From an uncultured Pelagibacteraceae bacterium (GTDB taxonomy: Bacteria > Pseudomonadota > Alphaproteobacteria > Pelagibacterales > Pelagibacteraceae), in assembly GCA_902614355.1 (NCBI GenBank), contig CACMKP010000006.1:1-64000 (forward strand): 64,000 bases of DNA. Direction: 5' to 3'. Below are positions 16,659-25,124 of the stretch, piece after piece. Made by a program: the position numbers and the translations under genes. The number at the start of each line of letters is the position of its first letter. Within the stretch, counting starts at the first letter, position 1. The notes below the pieces were generated by a model. It saw only the letters and a program-made list of their open reading frames with translations. It had not been told where the DNA came from and ran no database searches.

Positions 16659-17192
16659 ATGGCTAGAGTTACCGTTGAAGATTGTATCGATAAAGTTGAG
16701 AGTCCCTATGAGCTTGTATTAGTTGCAAAAGAAAGAGCAACTCAATTGAACTCTGGTATTGAGCCAACTTTAGATAGAGATAATGACAAAAATACAGTTA
16801 TTTCACTCAGAGAAATAGCTGAAGAAAATATTAAAGTTTCAGATTTAAGTGAGAGTGCAATCTATAAATTAAGAAAACATGTAGAGCAAGTTGATGATGG
16901 AACAGAAGATGATGAAGAAGTAGGTGATGATTTTGAAAGTTTATATAAAGGCGAAATTTCAAAAAGTGGTGCTCCTATATTACCATCAAAAAGAGCCAGA
17001 AAAGCTCCAGAAAAAATTCAAGTTTCAAAAGATGATTTAGCCGAACTATCTCAAACAGCTAGTCCTGACGTAGACTCTCAACCATCAGAGGAAACGGAGA
17101 GCGACTCTGATGATGTTTCTCTTGATGAAGTTTCAGAAGCAGAGGAACAGGTAAGTCAACAAGATACCGAGTCATCTGAAGAAAATAATTAA
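16659..17192 (+). CDS. rpoZ: RNA polymerase omega subunit with long acidic C-terminal tail
   Basis: Residues 1 to about 65 are a clear alphaproteobacterial omega subunit: [20 protein letters not shown], the RA-x-Q-L helix and [18 protein letters not shown]. Omega stabilises folding of the beta' subunit in the polymerase. The protein is 177 residues, longer than the roughly 90-130 usual in the family. The extra tail (from about 85) is low in complexity and strongly acidic, ending [19 protein letters not shown]. The only basic patch in it is [12 protein letters not shown]. Its stop overlaps the convergent CoA-transferase stop by 4 bp. Confidence 0.94.
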   Translation: MARVTVEDCIDKVESPYELVLVAKERATQLNSGIEPTLDRDNDKNTVISLREIAEENIKVSDLSESAIYKLRKHVEQVDDGTEDDEEVGDDFESLYKGEISKSGAPILPSKRARKAPEKIQVSKDDLAELSQTASPDVDSQPSEETESDSDDVSLDEVSEAEEQVSQQDTESSEENN

Positions 17193-18334
17193 TTATTAAA
17201 TTCTTCTAAAATTTTTTGTCGATGCTCATCCAAATCAGGAATATCACCTCTAGTCTTTTCATCCTTATATGATGACATTTTGATTGGGTTTCCAGCTAAT
17301 TTGAAATCCCCCACAACTTTATGAAAAGCTTTTACAATCATGTTTCTTGATTCTATTTGAGGATTTTCGACAGCCTCTTTTATGTTGAAGATTGGACCAC
17401 ATGGAATTTTATCTTTTTCCATTTCTTTAACCCACTCATCTGTATTTTTTATAGATAATTTATCTTCTAAAATTTTTTTAAGCTCATCCATATTTTTAGC
17501 TCTGGATGAATTATTTGAAAATTTTGGATTTTGATTTACTTCACTTATTTTTAAAACATTACATAGTTTTTCAAATAATTTATCGTTACCTGCTGCAATT
17601 ATTATATAACTATCTTTTGTTTTGAAGGCTTCAAATGGAGCAATTGATGGATGACGTGATCCCATTGGTTTTGGAATTTCATTCTTTGAAAGATATCGTG
17701 CAATAGCATTTTCTAGAATAGCTATTTGACAATCAAGCATCGATACATCTATGTACATTCCTTTGCCAGTTTTTTGTCTATCATAAAGAGCAGCATTAAT
17801 TCCAATCGTAGTAAAAAGTCCTGCAGTTATATCTCCTATAGATGTTCCAACTCTTGTAGGTTCAGAATTTGGTTGACCAGTTACACTCATTAATCCCCCC
17901 ATACCCTGAACTACCATATCATAAGCTGGTAACTCTTTAAGGGGACCTGTTTGACCAAATCCTGAAGCTGAAGCATAAATTAGTTTGGGATATTTTTTGG
18001 AAACATCCCTCCATCCATATCCCCATTTTTCTAAAGTTCCTGGTTTAAAATTTTCGACTAAAATATCTGCTTTAGATAAAATTTTGTCAAAAATTTTTTT
18101 ATCTTCTGCATTTTTTAAATTGAGAGCAATACTTTCTTTTCCTCTATTTAAAGACATGAAGTAAGCAGAGTAATCATTTATAAATGGTCCGAAATTTCTT
18201 GAATCATCACCGATTTCTGGGGCTTCAACTTTTATCACCCTCGCACCTAAATCTGATAATATCATTGTGCAATAAGGCCCAACTAATACTCTTGTTAAAT
18301 CAACAACTAAAAGGTTTTTTAAAGGTCCATCCAT
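17189..18334 (-). CDS. Class III (CaiB/BaiF) CoA-transferase
   Basis: The 381-residue enzyme has the family III hallmarks. [30 protein letters not shown] is at the N terminus, [14 protein letters not shown] and [17 protein letters not shown] follow, and the catalytic Asp is expected in the [13 protein letters not shown] block near 158. It moves CoA between carboxylic acids. The substrate cannot be read from sequence. It diverges from the TRAP binding-protein gene dctP, so the imported acid may be activated to its CoA thioester by this enzyme. That link is inference from gene position. Confidence 0.92.
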   Translation of the reverse strand: MDGPLKNLLVVDLTRVLVGPYCTMILSDLGARVIKVEAPEIGDDSRNFGPFINDYSAYFMSLNRGKESIALNLKNAEDKKIFDKILSKADILVENFKPGTLEKWGYGWRDVSKKYPKLIYASASGFGQTGPLKELPAYDMVVQGMGGLMSVTGQPNSEPTRVGTSIGDITAGLFTTIGINAALYDRQKTGKGMYIDVSMLDCQIAILENAIARYLSKNEIPKPMGSRHPSIAPFEAFKTKDSYIIIAAGNDKLFEKLCNVLKISEVNQNPKFSNNSSRAKNMDELKKILEDKLSIKNTDEWVKEMEKDKIPCGPIFNIKEAVENPQIESRNMIVKAFHKVVGDFKLAGNPIKMSSYKDEKTRGDIPDLDEHRQKILEEFNN

Positions 18335-18367
18335 AAATATAGTTTTATATTAAGTGCTTTTACCGAC

Positions 18368-18396
18368 TTGACTCTTATTAATAAGTTCACTTTAAT
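18368..18396 (+). promoter_or_regulatory. Sigma70 promoter of the TRAP operon with an internal palindrome
   Basis: TTGACT (18368-18373) and TTTAAT (18391-18396) are separated by exactly 17 bp. The spacer contains the 12-bp perfect palindrome CTTATTAATAAG (18374-18385), a possible repressor site between -35 and -10. Predicted initiation near 18403 leaves a leader of about 28 nt with a GAGGG Shine-Dalgarno before ATG 18431. Confidence 0.65.
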
Positions 18397-18430
18397 TGAA
18401 TTATTAAAAATAACAATAGAGGGAAAAATA

Positions 18431-19441
18431 ATGTTTAAAAAAATATCTTTATACTTAACTTCATTAGTTTTCGTTTTCACAACTATTGGTTCTGCTTTTG
18501 CTGTAACTCTAAAAGCAAGTCACCAATGGCCGGGAACACCAAGAGCTGATGGATCTTTTGACCCTCGTCATGAAATGGTGCAAATCATTGCAGACGAAGT
18601 CAAAAAAGCAAACGTTGGAATAGATATAAGAATTTATCCAGCTAAATCATTATACAAACCAAAAGAACAGTGGAAACCAATGACAACAGGTCAGTTGGAT
18701 ATTTCTGCTTTTCCATTAGCATATGCATCTAAATTCCATCCAGAATTTGACGCAACTTTAATGCCAGGAACAGTTAAAAATCATGATCATGCATTGAGAT
18801 TTAATAAAGGACCAATGATGACAGAAATTAAAAAAATTATTAATGATGCTGGTGTTGTAGTTTTATCTGATGCTTGGTTGGGGGGTGGTTTTGCTTCAAA
18901 AACAAAATGTATCAAAAACCCTAGTGATGCAAAAGGTCAAGTTATGAGAGCTGCAGGTAAAGCATTTAACCAAATGTTAGAAGCAGCAGGAGCGGGTATA
19001 CAAAGTATGCCATCATCTGAAATTTACACAGGTTTACAAACTGGTGTATTAACAGGTGCTAACACTAGTTCAGGAAGTTTTGTAAGTTATAAAATTTATG
19101 AACAAGTTTCATGTGCAACTCCTCCAGGAAAATTTGGTCTATGGTTTATGTATGAACCAATCTTAATGTCAAAAAAGTCTTATGATGCATTAAGTTCAAA
19201 GCAACAAAAAGCTTTAATGAAAGCTGGTAAAGTTGCTGAGAAATACATGACAGCTCAAGTAGAAAACTTAGATAAAAAGTTTGAAGATGCTTATAAAGCT
19301 GCTGGTGTAAAATTGGTATACATGGATGCAAAAGACCATGCTGCATGGGTAGAGATTGCGAAAAAATCTTCTCATAAAGCATTTGCTGATAAAGTTCCAG
19401 GTGGCGATAAGCTGATGGAAATGGCTTTAGCAGTTAAATAA
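18431..19441 (+). CDS. dctP: TRAP transporter periplasmic solute-binding protein
   Basis: This is a DctP-family binding protein. I start it at ATG 18431, not TTG 18368 as in the track. Upstream of 18431 are GAGGG spaced correctly and a promoter whose -35 is the TTG itself, and the resulting protein begins with a clean signal peptide MFKKISLYLTSLVFVFTTIGSAFA. The mature part shows SHQWPGTPRADGSFDPRHEMV, QLDISAFPLAYASKFHPEFD, and the ligand-Arg region GQVMRAAGKAFNQMLEAAGA. The substrate is probably a carboxylate, type unknown. The gene is followed by a terminator-like hairpin before dctQ. Confidence 0.93.
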   Translation: MFKKISLYLTSLVFVFTTIGSAFAVTLKASHQWPGTPRADGSFDPRHEMVQIIADEVKKANVGIDIRIYPAKSLYKPKEQWKPMTTGQLDISAFPLAYASKFHPEFDATLMPGTVKNHDHALRFNKGPMMTEIKKIINDAGVVVLSDAWLGGGFASKTKCIKNPSDAKGQVMRAAGKAFNQMLEAAGAGIQSMPSSEIYTGLQTGVLTGANTSSGSFVSYKIYEQVSCATPPGKFGLWFMYEPILMSKKSYDALSSKQQKALMKAGKVAEKYMTAQVENLDKKFEDAYKAAGVKLVYMDAKDHAAWVEIAKKSSHKAFADKVPGGDKLMEMALAVK

Positions 19442-19455
19442 AATAATATATAAAG

Positions 19456-19491
19456 AACCCCTATTTATTCTTATTAAATAGGGGTTTTTTT
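19456..19491 (+). terminator. Terminator-like hairpin between dctP and dctQ that sequesters the dctQ Shine-Dalgarno
   Basis: AACCCCTATTTA (19456-19467) pairs with TAAATAGGGGTT (19475-19486), a perfect 12-bp stem with a 7-nt loop TTCTTAT, followed by a T run through 19491. This is the architecture of an intrinsic terminator. The 3' arm contains AGGGG, located 7 nt before the dctQ ATG at 19492, so the only ribosome binding site for dctQ is inside the stem. Partial termination would make much more dctP than dctQM mRNA. Confidence 0.85.
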
Positions 19492-19986
19492 ATGAAAAAA
19501 AAATATCTGCAACTTTGTGACTATATAGCTAAAGCATGTGGTGCTTTCGCTGTATTAGCATTGCTCTTATCAATCTTAGTTATTGTTGAACTTGTTTTTG
19601 AGAGATATTTTTTTCAAAGAGCAATTACATGGCAAACGGAACTTGTAACAATGTTGTTAGTTGCTTCAACTTTTATAGGAAGCGTGTACGTTTTAAGTGA
19701 AAAAGCTCATGTTAGCATGGAATGGATTTACGATTTTTTATCAAAGAAAAATATAATTAGATTAAAAATTTTTACATCATCAATAAGTTTACTTTTTTTC
19801 TTAATTTTGTTTTATTTTGGATTTTTAATGTTTGAGGAAGCATTTACCAAAAATTATTCAACGGGAACTGTTTGGGATCCACCACTATGGATACCATATT
19901 CATCGATGATGTTGGGGGCTTTGTTAATGATATTACAGTATATCGCAGAAATTATAAAATTAACTGACGACAAGGATTTTAAATAA
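19492..19986 (+). CDS. dctQ: TRAP transporter small membrane subunit
   Basis: The 164-residue DctQ-type protein has four hydrophobic helices (about 15-37, 52-72, 93-115, 135-155) and the conserved TWQTELVTMLLVASTFIGSVYVLSEKAHVSM block. It pairs with the large subunit in the inner membrane and receives substrate from DctP, using the sodium gradient. The ATG is immediately after the T run of the upstream hairpin. It is joined to dctM without a gap (stop at 19986, next ATG 19987). Confidence 0.93.
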   Translation: MKKKYLQLCDYIAKACGAFAVLALLLSILVIVELVFERYFFQRAITWQTELVTMLLVASTFIGSVYVLSEKAHVSMEWIYDFLSKKNIIRLKIFTSSISLLFFLILFYFGFLMFEEAFTKNYSTGTVWDPPLWIPYSSMMLGALLMILQYIAEIIKLTDDKDFK

Positions 19987-21318
19987 ATGGATCCATTGAT
20001 TATAGCATTAATTGTTGCGATTTTTACTTTATTGGTACTTTTTTCTGGAATTCCAATTGCTTTTGGTTTGAGTTTTGTTTCGATTGCTTTGTTAGTTACA
20101 TTTGAGGGAGTTCAAATGCTTGACGTATTTGCTGAAACATTTTTTGCAGGATTAAATTCTTTTGTTCTTCTTTCCATACCAATGTTTATTTTAATGGGAA
20201 TGGCTGTTGCCAATTCTCCTGCAGGAAAAGATTTATACACAGGCTTGGATAGATGGCTTTGGAGAGTACCAGGTGGATTAGTAATTTCTAATATTGGTGC
20301 TTGTTCAATTTTTGCCGCTTTAAGTGGATCGAGCCCTGCAACTTGTGCAGCAATTGGAACAATGGGAATACCTGAAATGAGGAAAAGAGGGTACTCCGAC
20401 CAAATCGCAACAGGAACTATTGCAGCTGGAGGAACCTTAGGAGTTTTAATTCCTCCTAGTATTGTTTTAATTGTTTATGGAATTGCAACAGGCACATCAA
20501 TAGGTAGATTATTTTTATGCGGTCTTGTACCTGGATTCATGTTAGCAGGTATGTTTGCGATTTGGGCGCTAATACATAGCTATTTCATTGATAAGGATGC
20601 AGCAAAAGCTTTAAGGAATAGAGTAAGACCAACTTTAAAGGAAAAACTTGAAGTATTACCAAGAATTCTTCCTTTCTTAGCTATTATTGCGGGTGTTTTG
20701 TATGTTCTTTATGGAGGGGTCGCAACACCATCCGAAGCATCTGGAGTAGGGGCATTCTTAGTTTTTGTATTGATTGCGGTAGTTTACAAAATTTATCAAC
20801 CAAGCAAAATATGGAACATTGTTAAAGTTTCAATGAAAGAAAGTGTGATGATAATGTTTATCATTGCTGCATCATATCTTTTTGCTTTTACTCTCTCACA
20901 ACTTTATGTAACTCAATCTTTAGCACAGAGTATGGTTGAATTAAGTTCAAACAAATGGGTTGTGTTCATTTTAATAAATATATTTCTTTTAATAGCTGGT
21001 TTTTTTTTACCACCAGTTGCAGTCATTGTAATGACTTCAGCTATATTATTACCAGTAATTACCACTTTAGGGTTTGATCCATATTGGTTTGCAATAGTAT
21101 TTACAATTAATATGGAGATTGGCTTAATTACACCACCAGTTGGACTAAATCTTTATATTATTAAAGGAATTACCCCAGACGTTAGTTTGTCAGAAATTTT
21201 AAAAGGGTCTATACCATTCATGATAATTATGGCTTTAGCTATAGTAATTTTATGTATTTTTCCTGAGATTGTTACATGGTTACCTGATAAAATAATGGGT
21301 AAAGACCTTGGATTCTAA
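19987..21318 (+). CDS. dctM: TRAP transporter large membrane subunit
   Basis: The 443-residue DctM permease has about 12-13 membrane segments and typical blocks: FAETFFAGLNSFVLLSIPMFILMG, NIGACSIFAALSGSSPATCAAIGTMGIPEM, GTIAAGGTLGVLIPPSI and INMEIGLITPPVGLNLYIIKG. The last two are the paired sodium-site/inverted-repeat signatures. The full tripartite system dctP-dctQ-dctM is present and intact. The end of the gene overlaps the probable TTG start of dusA by 11 nt. Confidence 0.96.
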   Translation: MDPLIIALIVAIFTLLVLFSGIPIAFGLSFVSIALLVTFEGVQMLDVFAETFFAGLNSFVLLSIPMFILMGMAVANSPAGKDLYTGLDRWLWRVPGGLVISNIGACSIFAALSGSSPATCAAIGTMGIPEMRKRGYSDQIATGTIAAGGTLGVLIPPSIVLIVYGIATGTSIGRLFLCGLVPGFMLAGMFAIWALIHSYFIDKDAAKALRNRVRPTLKEKLEVLPRILPFLAIIAGVLYVLYGGVATPSEASGVGAFLVFVLIAVVYKIYQPSKIWNIVKVSMKESVMIMFIIAASYLFAFTLSQLYVTQSLAQSMVELSSNKWVVFILINIFLLIAGFFLPPVAVIVMTSAILLPVITTLGFDPYWFAIVFTINMEIGLITPPVGLNLYIIKGITPDVSLSEILKGSIPFMIIMALAIVILCIFPEIVTWLPDKIMGKDLGF

Positions 21319-22312
21319 AAAAGAAATAAATAGAAAAATATCAGTTGCTCCAATGATGGATTGCACAGATAGGCACGATCGATTCTTCTTAAGATTGATG
21401 AGTAAAAATGTGATGCTCTATACTGAAATGGTAGCAACAAAATCAGCAATTCACGGTGATAGAAAAAAAATTTTGTCTTTCAGTCCCGAGGAAAAACCTC
21501 TTGCCTTACAGGTTGGTGGTTCCAATAAAGATGAACTAGCAGAAGTTGCTAAAATTGGAGAAGACATGGGGTATGATGAAATAAATATTAACCTTGGATG
21601 TCCTAGCAAAAAAGTTCAAAAAAATAAATTTGGTGCATGTTTAATGAAAGAACCAGAGTTAGTAGCTGAGTGTATAAACTCAATGGTAAATACTTGCAAA
21701 ATTCCAGTAACTGCTAAAACACGTATTGGTTTTGATGATGTAGAAGATTTTGATTATCTAAATAATTTTATTAGACAAATGAGAGATGCAGGAACACAGA
21801 CATTTATTTTGCATGCAAGAAAAGCAATGCTAAGTGGATTATCTCCAAAACAAAATTTGAATATTCCAAAGTTAAACTACGATATGGTTTACAAAATTAA
21901 AAAAGAAAATCCAAATTTAGAAATTATAATTAATGGAGGCATAACCAAAGTAAGTGAAATAAAAGATCATTTAAATTATTGTGATGGTGTAATGATTGGT
22001 AGATCTATTTATCAAAATCCATATTCTCTCGTGGAAATAGAAAAAGAAATTTTTAATGTCGTCAATAGCCCCACAAGAGAAGAAGTTGTTCAAAAACTTT
22101 TAGAGTATTTAGATAAAGAAGTTAAAGAGGGTACCAAAGTTAATCACATAATGAGACACACAGTTGGACTATATCATGGTCAAGTTGGATCTAAAGAATG
22201 GAAAAGGTATTTAAGTGATAATATGATGGCAAGAGACTCTGATTTTCAAAAAGCAAAACATATTATGACTATTGTTCAAAATAATGAAAAAGCAAATCAA
22301 ACAAGTCAGTAA
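21308..22312 (+). CDS. dusA: tRNA-dihydrouridine synthase (DusA type)
   Basis: This flavoenzyme reduces uridines in the tRNA D-loop. The 334-residue protein shows SVAPMMDCTDRHDRFFLRL at the N terminus, MVATKSAIHGD, the catalytic-cysteine block INLGCPSKKVQKNKFGACLM and TAKTRIGFDD, all DusA-type. The start is fixed by elimination: an in-frame stop lies at 21293-21295 and TTG 21308 is the only start candidate before the conserved SVAPMMD block, which overlaps the dctM end. It is cotranscribed with, but functionally unrelated to, the TRAP genes. Confidence 0.93.
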   Translation: MDSKKEINRKISVAPMMDCTDRHDRFFLRLMSKNVMLYTEMVATKSAIHGDRKKILSFSPEEKPLALQVGGSNKDELAEVAKIGEDMGYDEININLGCPSKKVQKNKFGACLMKEPELVAECINSMVNTCKIPVTAKTRIGFDDVEDFDYLNNFIRQMRDAGTQTFILHARKAMLSGLSPKQNLNIPKLNYDMVYKIKKENPNLEIIINGGITKVSEIKDHLNYCDGVMIGRSIYQNPYSLVEIEKEIFNVVNSPTREEVVQKLLEYLDKEVKEGTKVNHIMRHTVGLYHGQVGSKEWKRYLSDNMMARDSDFQKAKHIMTIVQNNEKANQTSQ

Positions 22313-23148
22313 TGGAAATAATTGATTTAGGTGAGTTAATAAACTTATTATTTGTCTTAGGTGTTGCAGCAGCAGTCGCAGGTTTTTTAGCTGGCTTACT
22401 AGGTGTTGGTGGAGGAATAATTATGGTTCCTGCTTTATACTATGCTTTCACAGTTTTAGATTTTGATATTGTAACAAGAATGCATTTGTCAGTTGGTACT
22501 TCTTTAGCAATAATAATTCCAACTTCTATTATTTCTACAAAAACACATATGGAATATGATGCAGTAGATTTTAAAATGGTTAAATCATTTGGTATTTTTA
22601 TTTTATTTGGAGTAATCGCTGGAACTTTCTTAGCTGTGAACTTAAAAACTGCAGCTTTAGTTTTATTCTTTTCTATATTTGCCTTTATTGTAGGTTTATT
22701 TTTTATTTTTTTGAGAGAAAAACTTCTTGAAAATCCAAAAGAGATTTCTGATTTAGTAAAAAATATTTCCGGGATTGTAATAGGCTTCATTTCAGTGCCT
22801 CTTGGAATTGGTGGTGGTTCGTTAATGGTGCCTTTTATGAGAACATTTGGTTATGATATTAGAAAATCCATTGGAACAGCCGCTGCAGTAGGATTTTTGA
22901 TTGCTGTAAGTGGTAGCATAACAATGATTTTAGGGGGTAAAATAATTGATAATGTTAATACTCCTTTTAGTATTGGTTACATAAATTTATTAGGTTTTCT
23001 TGTATTTGTACCAGTAACAACAGTCATGGCTCGTATAGGTGCTAAAGCAGTTTATCGAATTGATAAAAAATTATTGAGTAAAATTTTTGGAACTTTCTTA
23101 ATTATAGTGTCTATTAGATCATTTATTGAGTATCTGAATATCAGTTAA
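22312..23148 (+). CDS. TauE/SafE family sulfite/organosulfonate exporter-like permease
   Basis: The 278-residue membrane protein has about eight hydrophobic segments in two repeats. Each repeat starts with the family motif: AGFLAGLLGVGGGIIMVPAL near 22-42 and IGFISVPLGIGGGSLMVPFM near 155-175. TauE/SafE proteins move sulfite, sulfonates or carboxylates across the inner membrane. The substrate is unknown here. The start codon overlaps the dusA stop by one base (TAATG). Confidence 0.9.
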   Translation: MEIIDLGELINLLFVLGVAAAVAGFLAGLLGVGGGIIMVPALYYAFTVLDFDIVTRMHLSVGTSLAIIIPTSIISTKTHMEYDAVDFKMVKSFGIFILFGVIAGTFLAVNLKTAALVLFFSIFAFIVGLFFIFLREKLLENPKEISDLVKNISGIVIGFISVPLGIGGGSLMVPFMRTFGYDIRKSIGTAAAVGFLIAVSGSITMILGGKIIDNVNTPFSIGYINLLGFLVFVPVTTVMARIGAKAVYRIDKKLLSKIFGTFLIIVSIRSFIEYLNIS

Positions 23149-23357
23149 AATTTATCTTGATCAGTGCCCCATTTAATTTTGTTCCAAATCCTTTCGTGAA
23201 AATAATAGAAAAAAAGTGGTATTATCGATCCAACTCCTAGTATTCCTGCGACTTTGAAAGAACCTGTAAAAATATATCCAAACAGCATCCAGTATACAAA
23301 TATAAGAAATCTCCAAGAAAAAGTTTTTGCTACTGACCTTATTTTTTTGTCTGCCAT
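23145..23357 (-). CDS. DUF2061 small membrane protein
   Basis: The 70-residue protein has two membrane segments (about 15-30 and 33-50) and the family pattern RSVAKTFSWRFLIFVYWMLFGY followed by FYYFHERIWNKIKWG. DUF2061 proteins are small inner-membrane proteins of unknown function, often near sulfur metabolism genes. It converges on the TauE/SafE gene with a 4-bp stop overlap. The charged C terminus is probably cytoplasmic. Confidence 0.82.
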   Translation of the reverse strand: MADKKIRSVAKTFSWRFLIFVYWMLFGYIFTGSFKVAGILGVGSIIPLFFYYFHERIWNKIKWGTDQDKF

Positions 23358-23391
23358 TTAACAGTATTTAATTCTGCTTAAAAGATGGGGT

Positions 23392-23423
23392 AAGGGTGGT
23401 TTCAGTCTCCCTCTGCCACCCTT
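23392..23423. ncRNA. Candidate structured RNA element in the pgm-DUF2061 gap
   Basis: AAGGGTGG (23392-23399) and CCACCCTT (23416-23423) form a perfect 8-bp stem around a 16-nt loop containing a second small CAG/CTG stem. It is the only GC-rich patch in a 151-bp gap (23358-23508). Read on plus, the loop shows UCUCCCUCU, similar to C-rich anti-Shine-Dalgarno loops of alphaproteobacterial sRNAs. Read on minus, the loop shows AGGGAGA between pgm and DUF2061. Neither reading is proven, and it could be an intercistronic stabiliser. The rest of the gap shows nothing I recognise. Confidence 0.35.
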
Positions 23424-23508
23424 GATAAAAATGTATTTGATTCTTAAAAAAACATAAAACTCGTAATAATTGAATTTATTAGTTGTTGATAAATAGATTA
23501 GAGAAAGA

Positions 23509-24963
23509 TTATATTTTTTGGTCGTATTCTCCAATTTTACCAGTTTTTTGTAATAATTTATCAATAAATTCAAATATCTTTTTTTTTCTTTCATCAGAAG
23601 TTGGGCTCTCAGTAACAACCACTAGCGAAGGTTTATTTGATGAAGCTCTAATTAAGCCCCAGGATCCATCATTAAATGAAAATCTTACTCCATTTACAGT
23701 AATAATTTCTGTTATTTCTTGTTGGTCGATTTTAGTTTTATTATTTTTTATATTTTCAATTTCCTTTACAAGTTGATTTACCACCTCATACTTTTCATTA
23801 TCTTTGCAAAACGGCGCCATTGTAGGTGATTGAAATGTTTTTGGTAACTCATCCATTATTTCACTAATTTTTCTATTATCGTTATCAAGTAAGTGACACA
23901 CTTGGATGGCTGAATTGATACCATCATCATATCCATACCCTAGAGGTTGATTAAAAAAGAAATGCCCACTTTTCTCAAAACCGGCTAGCGCTTTTTCATT
24001 ATGAACTTTTCTTTTAATATGGGAATGACCTGTCTTCCAATAAATCGTTTGGCATTGATTATCTTTTAATATTTTGTCGTTAGAATATAAGCCTGTTGAT
24101 TTGACATCTACAATGAATTTAGAATTTTTATGAGTATTAGAAAGATTTCTTGCAATTAAAAGACCAATTTTATCTGAAAATATCTCATTGCCTTTATCAT
24201 CTATCACTCCCAATCTATCACCATCGCCATCAAAACCAAAACCAATATCAGCATTATTTTCTTTTACAAATTTTGATATTTCATGAAGCATTTCTAAATC
24301 TTCTGGATTTGGATTATATTTTGGAAATGTCCAATCTAATTTACAGTCTAATTCAATTACATCACAACCTATTCCCCTTAGAATATCAGGTGCGAAAATA
24401 CCTGCAGTACCATTTCCACAGGCAACAACAGCCTTTATCTTTTTTTTAATTTTATTTTTTTTTATTAAATCGTCTTTATATACTTGTTGAAAATTGCTTA
24501 TTTGTTTTTCACTTCCACTGCCTGTCAAAAAGCTTTTATTTAATGTAATTTCTTTTAACTCTTTCATCTCATCTGGTGCATGGGTTAATCCTTTTTTGAT
24601 GCCCATTTTAACACCAGTCCAACCATTTTCGTTATGGCTGGCAGTTATCATTGCAACTGCATCTGAATTTAAATTAAATTGAGCAAAATAAACCATTGGA
24701 GATAATGACAATCCTACATCTTCGACATTACATCCTGTTAAAATAAGACCCTTCTTAAACGCTTTTTTAATTTCTTCACTGTAAGATCTATAATCATGAC
24801 CCACTATTACTCTCGGATCATTTTTTTTTGTGTGTTTTATAATTTGTGATCCGAATCCTTTCCCTAGACTCGTCATTCCATCCAAATTTATATCTTTCTC
24901 ATACAACCATCTGGCATCATATTCTCTAAAACCGTAGGGACTTATTTTTAAATTTTCAGACAT
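23509..24963 (-). CDS. Phosphomannomutase/phosphoglucomutase (alpha-D-phosphohexomutase)
   Basis: The 484-residue enzyme interconverts hexose 1- and 6-phosphates. The catalytic phosphoserine loop is in AMITASHNENGWTGVKMG near 110, the metal loop is DIGFGFDGDGDRLGVID near 245, the sugar-binding loop is ALAGFEKSGHFFF (GEXSGH-type variant) near 330, and the phosphate loop is RFSFNDGSWGLIRASSNKPSL near 440. The AlgC/ManB-like order is clear. It would supply glucose-1-P or mannose-1-P for glycans, possibly including the glucosyl donor of the glucosylglycerate genes at the right end. It diverges from nrdA. Confidence 0.92.
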   Translation of the reverse strand: MSENLKISPYGFREYDARWLYEKDINLDGMTSLGKGFGSQIIKHTKKNDPRVIVGHDYRSYSEEIKKAFKKGLILTGCNVEDVGLSLSPMVYFAQFNLNSDAVAMITASHNENGWTGVKMGIKKGLTHAPDEMKELKEITLNKSFLTGSGSEKQISNFQQVYKDDLIKKNKIKKKIKAVVACGNGTAGIFAPDILRGIGCDVIELDCKLDWTFPKYNPNPEDLEMLHEISKFVKENNADIGFGFDGDGDRLGVIDDKGNEIFSDKIGLLIARNLSNTHKNSKFIVDVKSTGLYSNDKILKDNQCQTIYWKTGHSHIKRKVHNEKALAGFEKSGHFFFNQPLGYGYDDGINSAIQVCHLLDNDNRKISEIMDELPKTFQSPTMAPFCKDNEKYEVVNQLVKEIENIKNNKTKIDQQEITEIITVNGVRFSFNDGSWGLIRASSNKPSLVVVTESPTSDERKKKIFEFIDKLLQKTGKIGEYDQKI

Positions 24964-25042
24964 AATTGTTAATTACTTACATTTTTTTAGATTTTTTTAT
25001 TGATAATTTTTTTGCCACGTTCTATAAATGTTCTATTGATTT

Positions 25043-25089
25043 GTTGTTTATATAGTATATTAACACCAAACGCACACAACATATAGTTG
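25043..25089 (+). promoter_or_regulatory. Tandem NrdR-box-like operator upstream of nrdAB
   Basis: Two sites sharing the core ATATAGT are spaced 31 bp apart: GTTGTTTATATAGTAT (25043-25058) and ACACAACATATAGTTG (25074-25089). By my count they match the NrdR consensus ACACTATATATAGTGT at 10 and 12 of 16 positions. Paired boxes about three helical turns apart directly before ribonucleotide reductase genes are the normal NrdR arrangement. The second box overlaps the -35 region of the nrdA promoter, which fits repression. Confidence 0.7.
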
Positions 25090-25114
25090 TTTTCGTTAAA
25101 ATAACAAATATAAT
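25087..25114 (+). promoter_or_regulatory. nrdA promoter with short leader
   Basis: TTGTTT (25087-25092), a 16-bp spacer and a perfect TATAAT (25109-25114) precede ATG 25125. Initiation about 7 nt after the -10 leaves only 2-4 nt of leader and no Shine-Dalgarno. Confidence 0.6.
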
Positions 25115-25124
25115 ACATTTATTT

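Noticed and set aside
18368-18430. Upstream extension of dctP from TTG 18368
   Set aside because: The TTG is the -35 hexamer of a good promoter, GAGGG precedes ATG 18431, and the signal peptide begins at the latter.
22440-22790. 116-residue minus-strand ORF
   Set aside because: Antisense to the TauE/SafE permease, with low-complexity Lys/Ile sequence.
23358-23618. Minus-strand 86-residue ORF
   Set aside because: It overlaps the 3' end of the phosphohexomutase gene, has no recognisable domain and includes the GC-rich hairpin; treated as chance.
24150-24449. 99-residue plus-strand ORF
   Set aside because: Lies inside the phosphohexomutase gene on the opposite strand and reads as an antisense shadow rich in His, Leu and Tyr.
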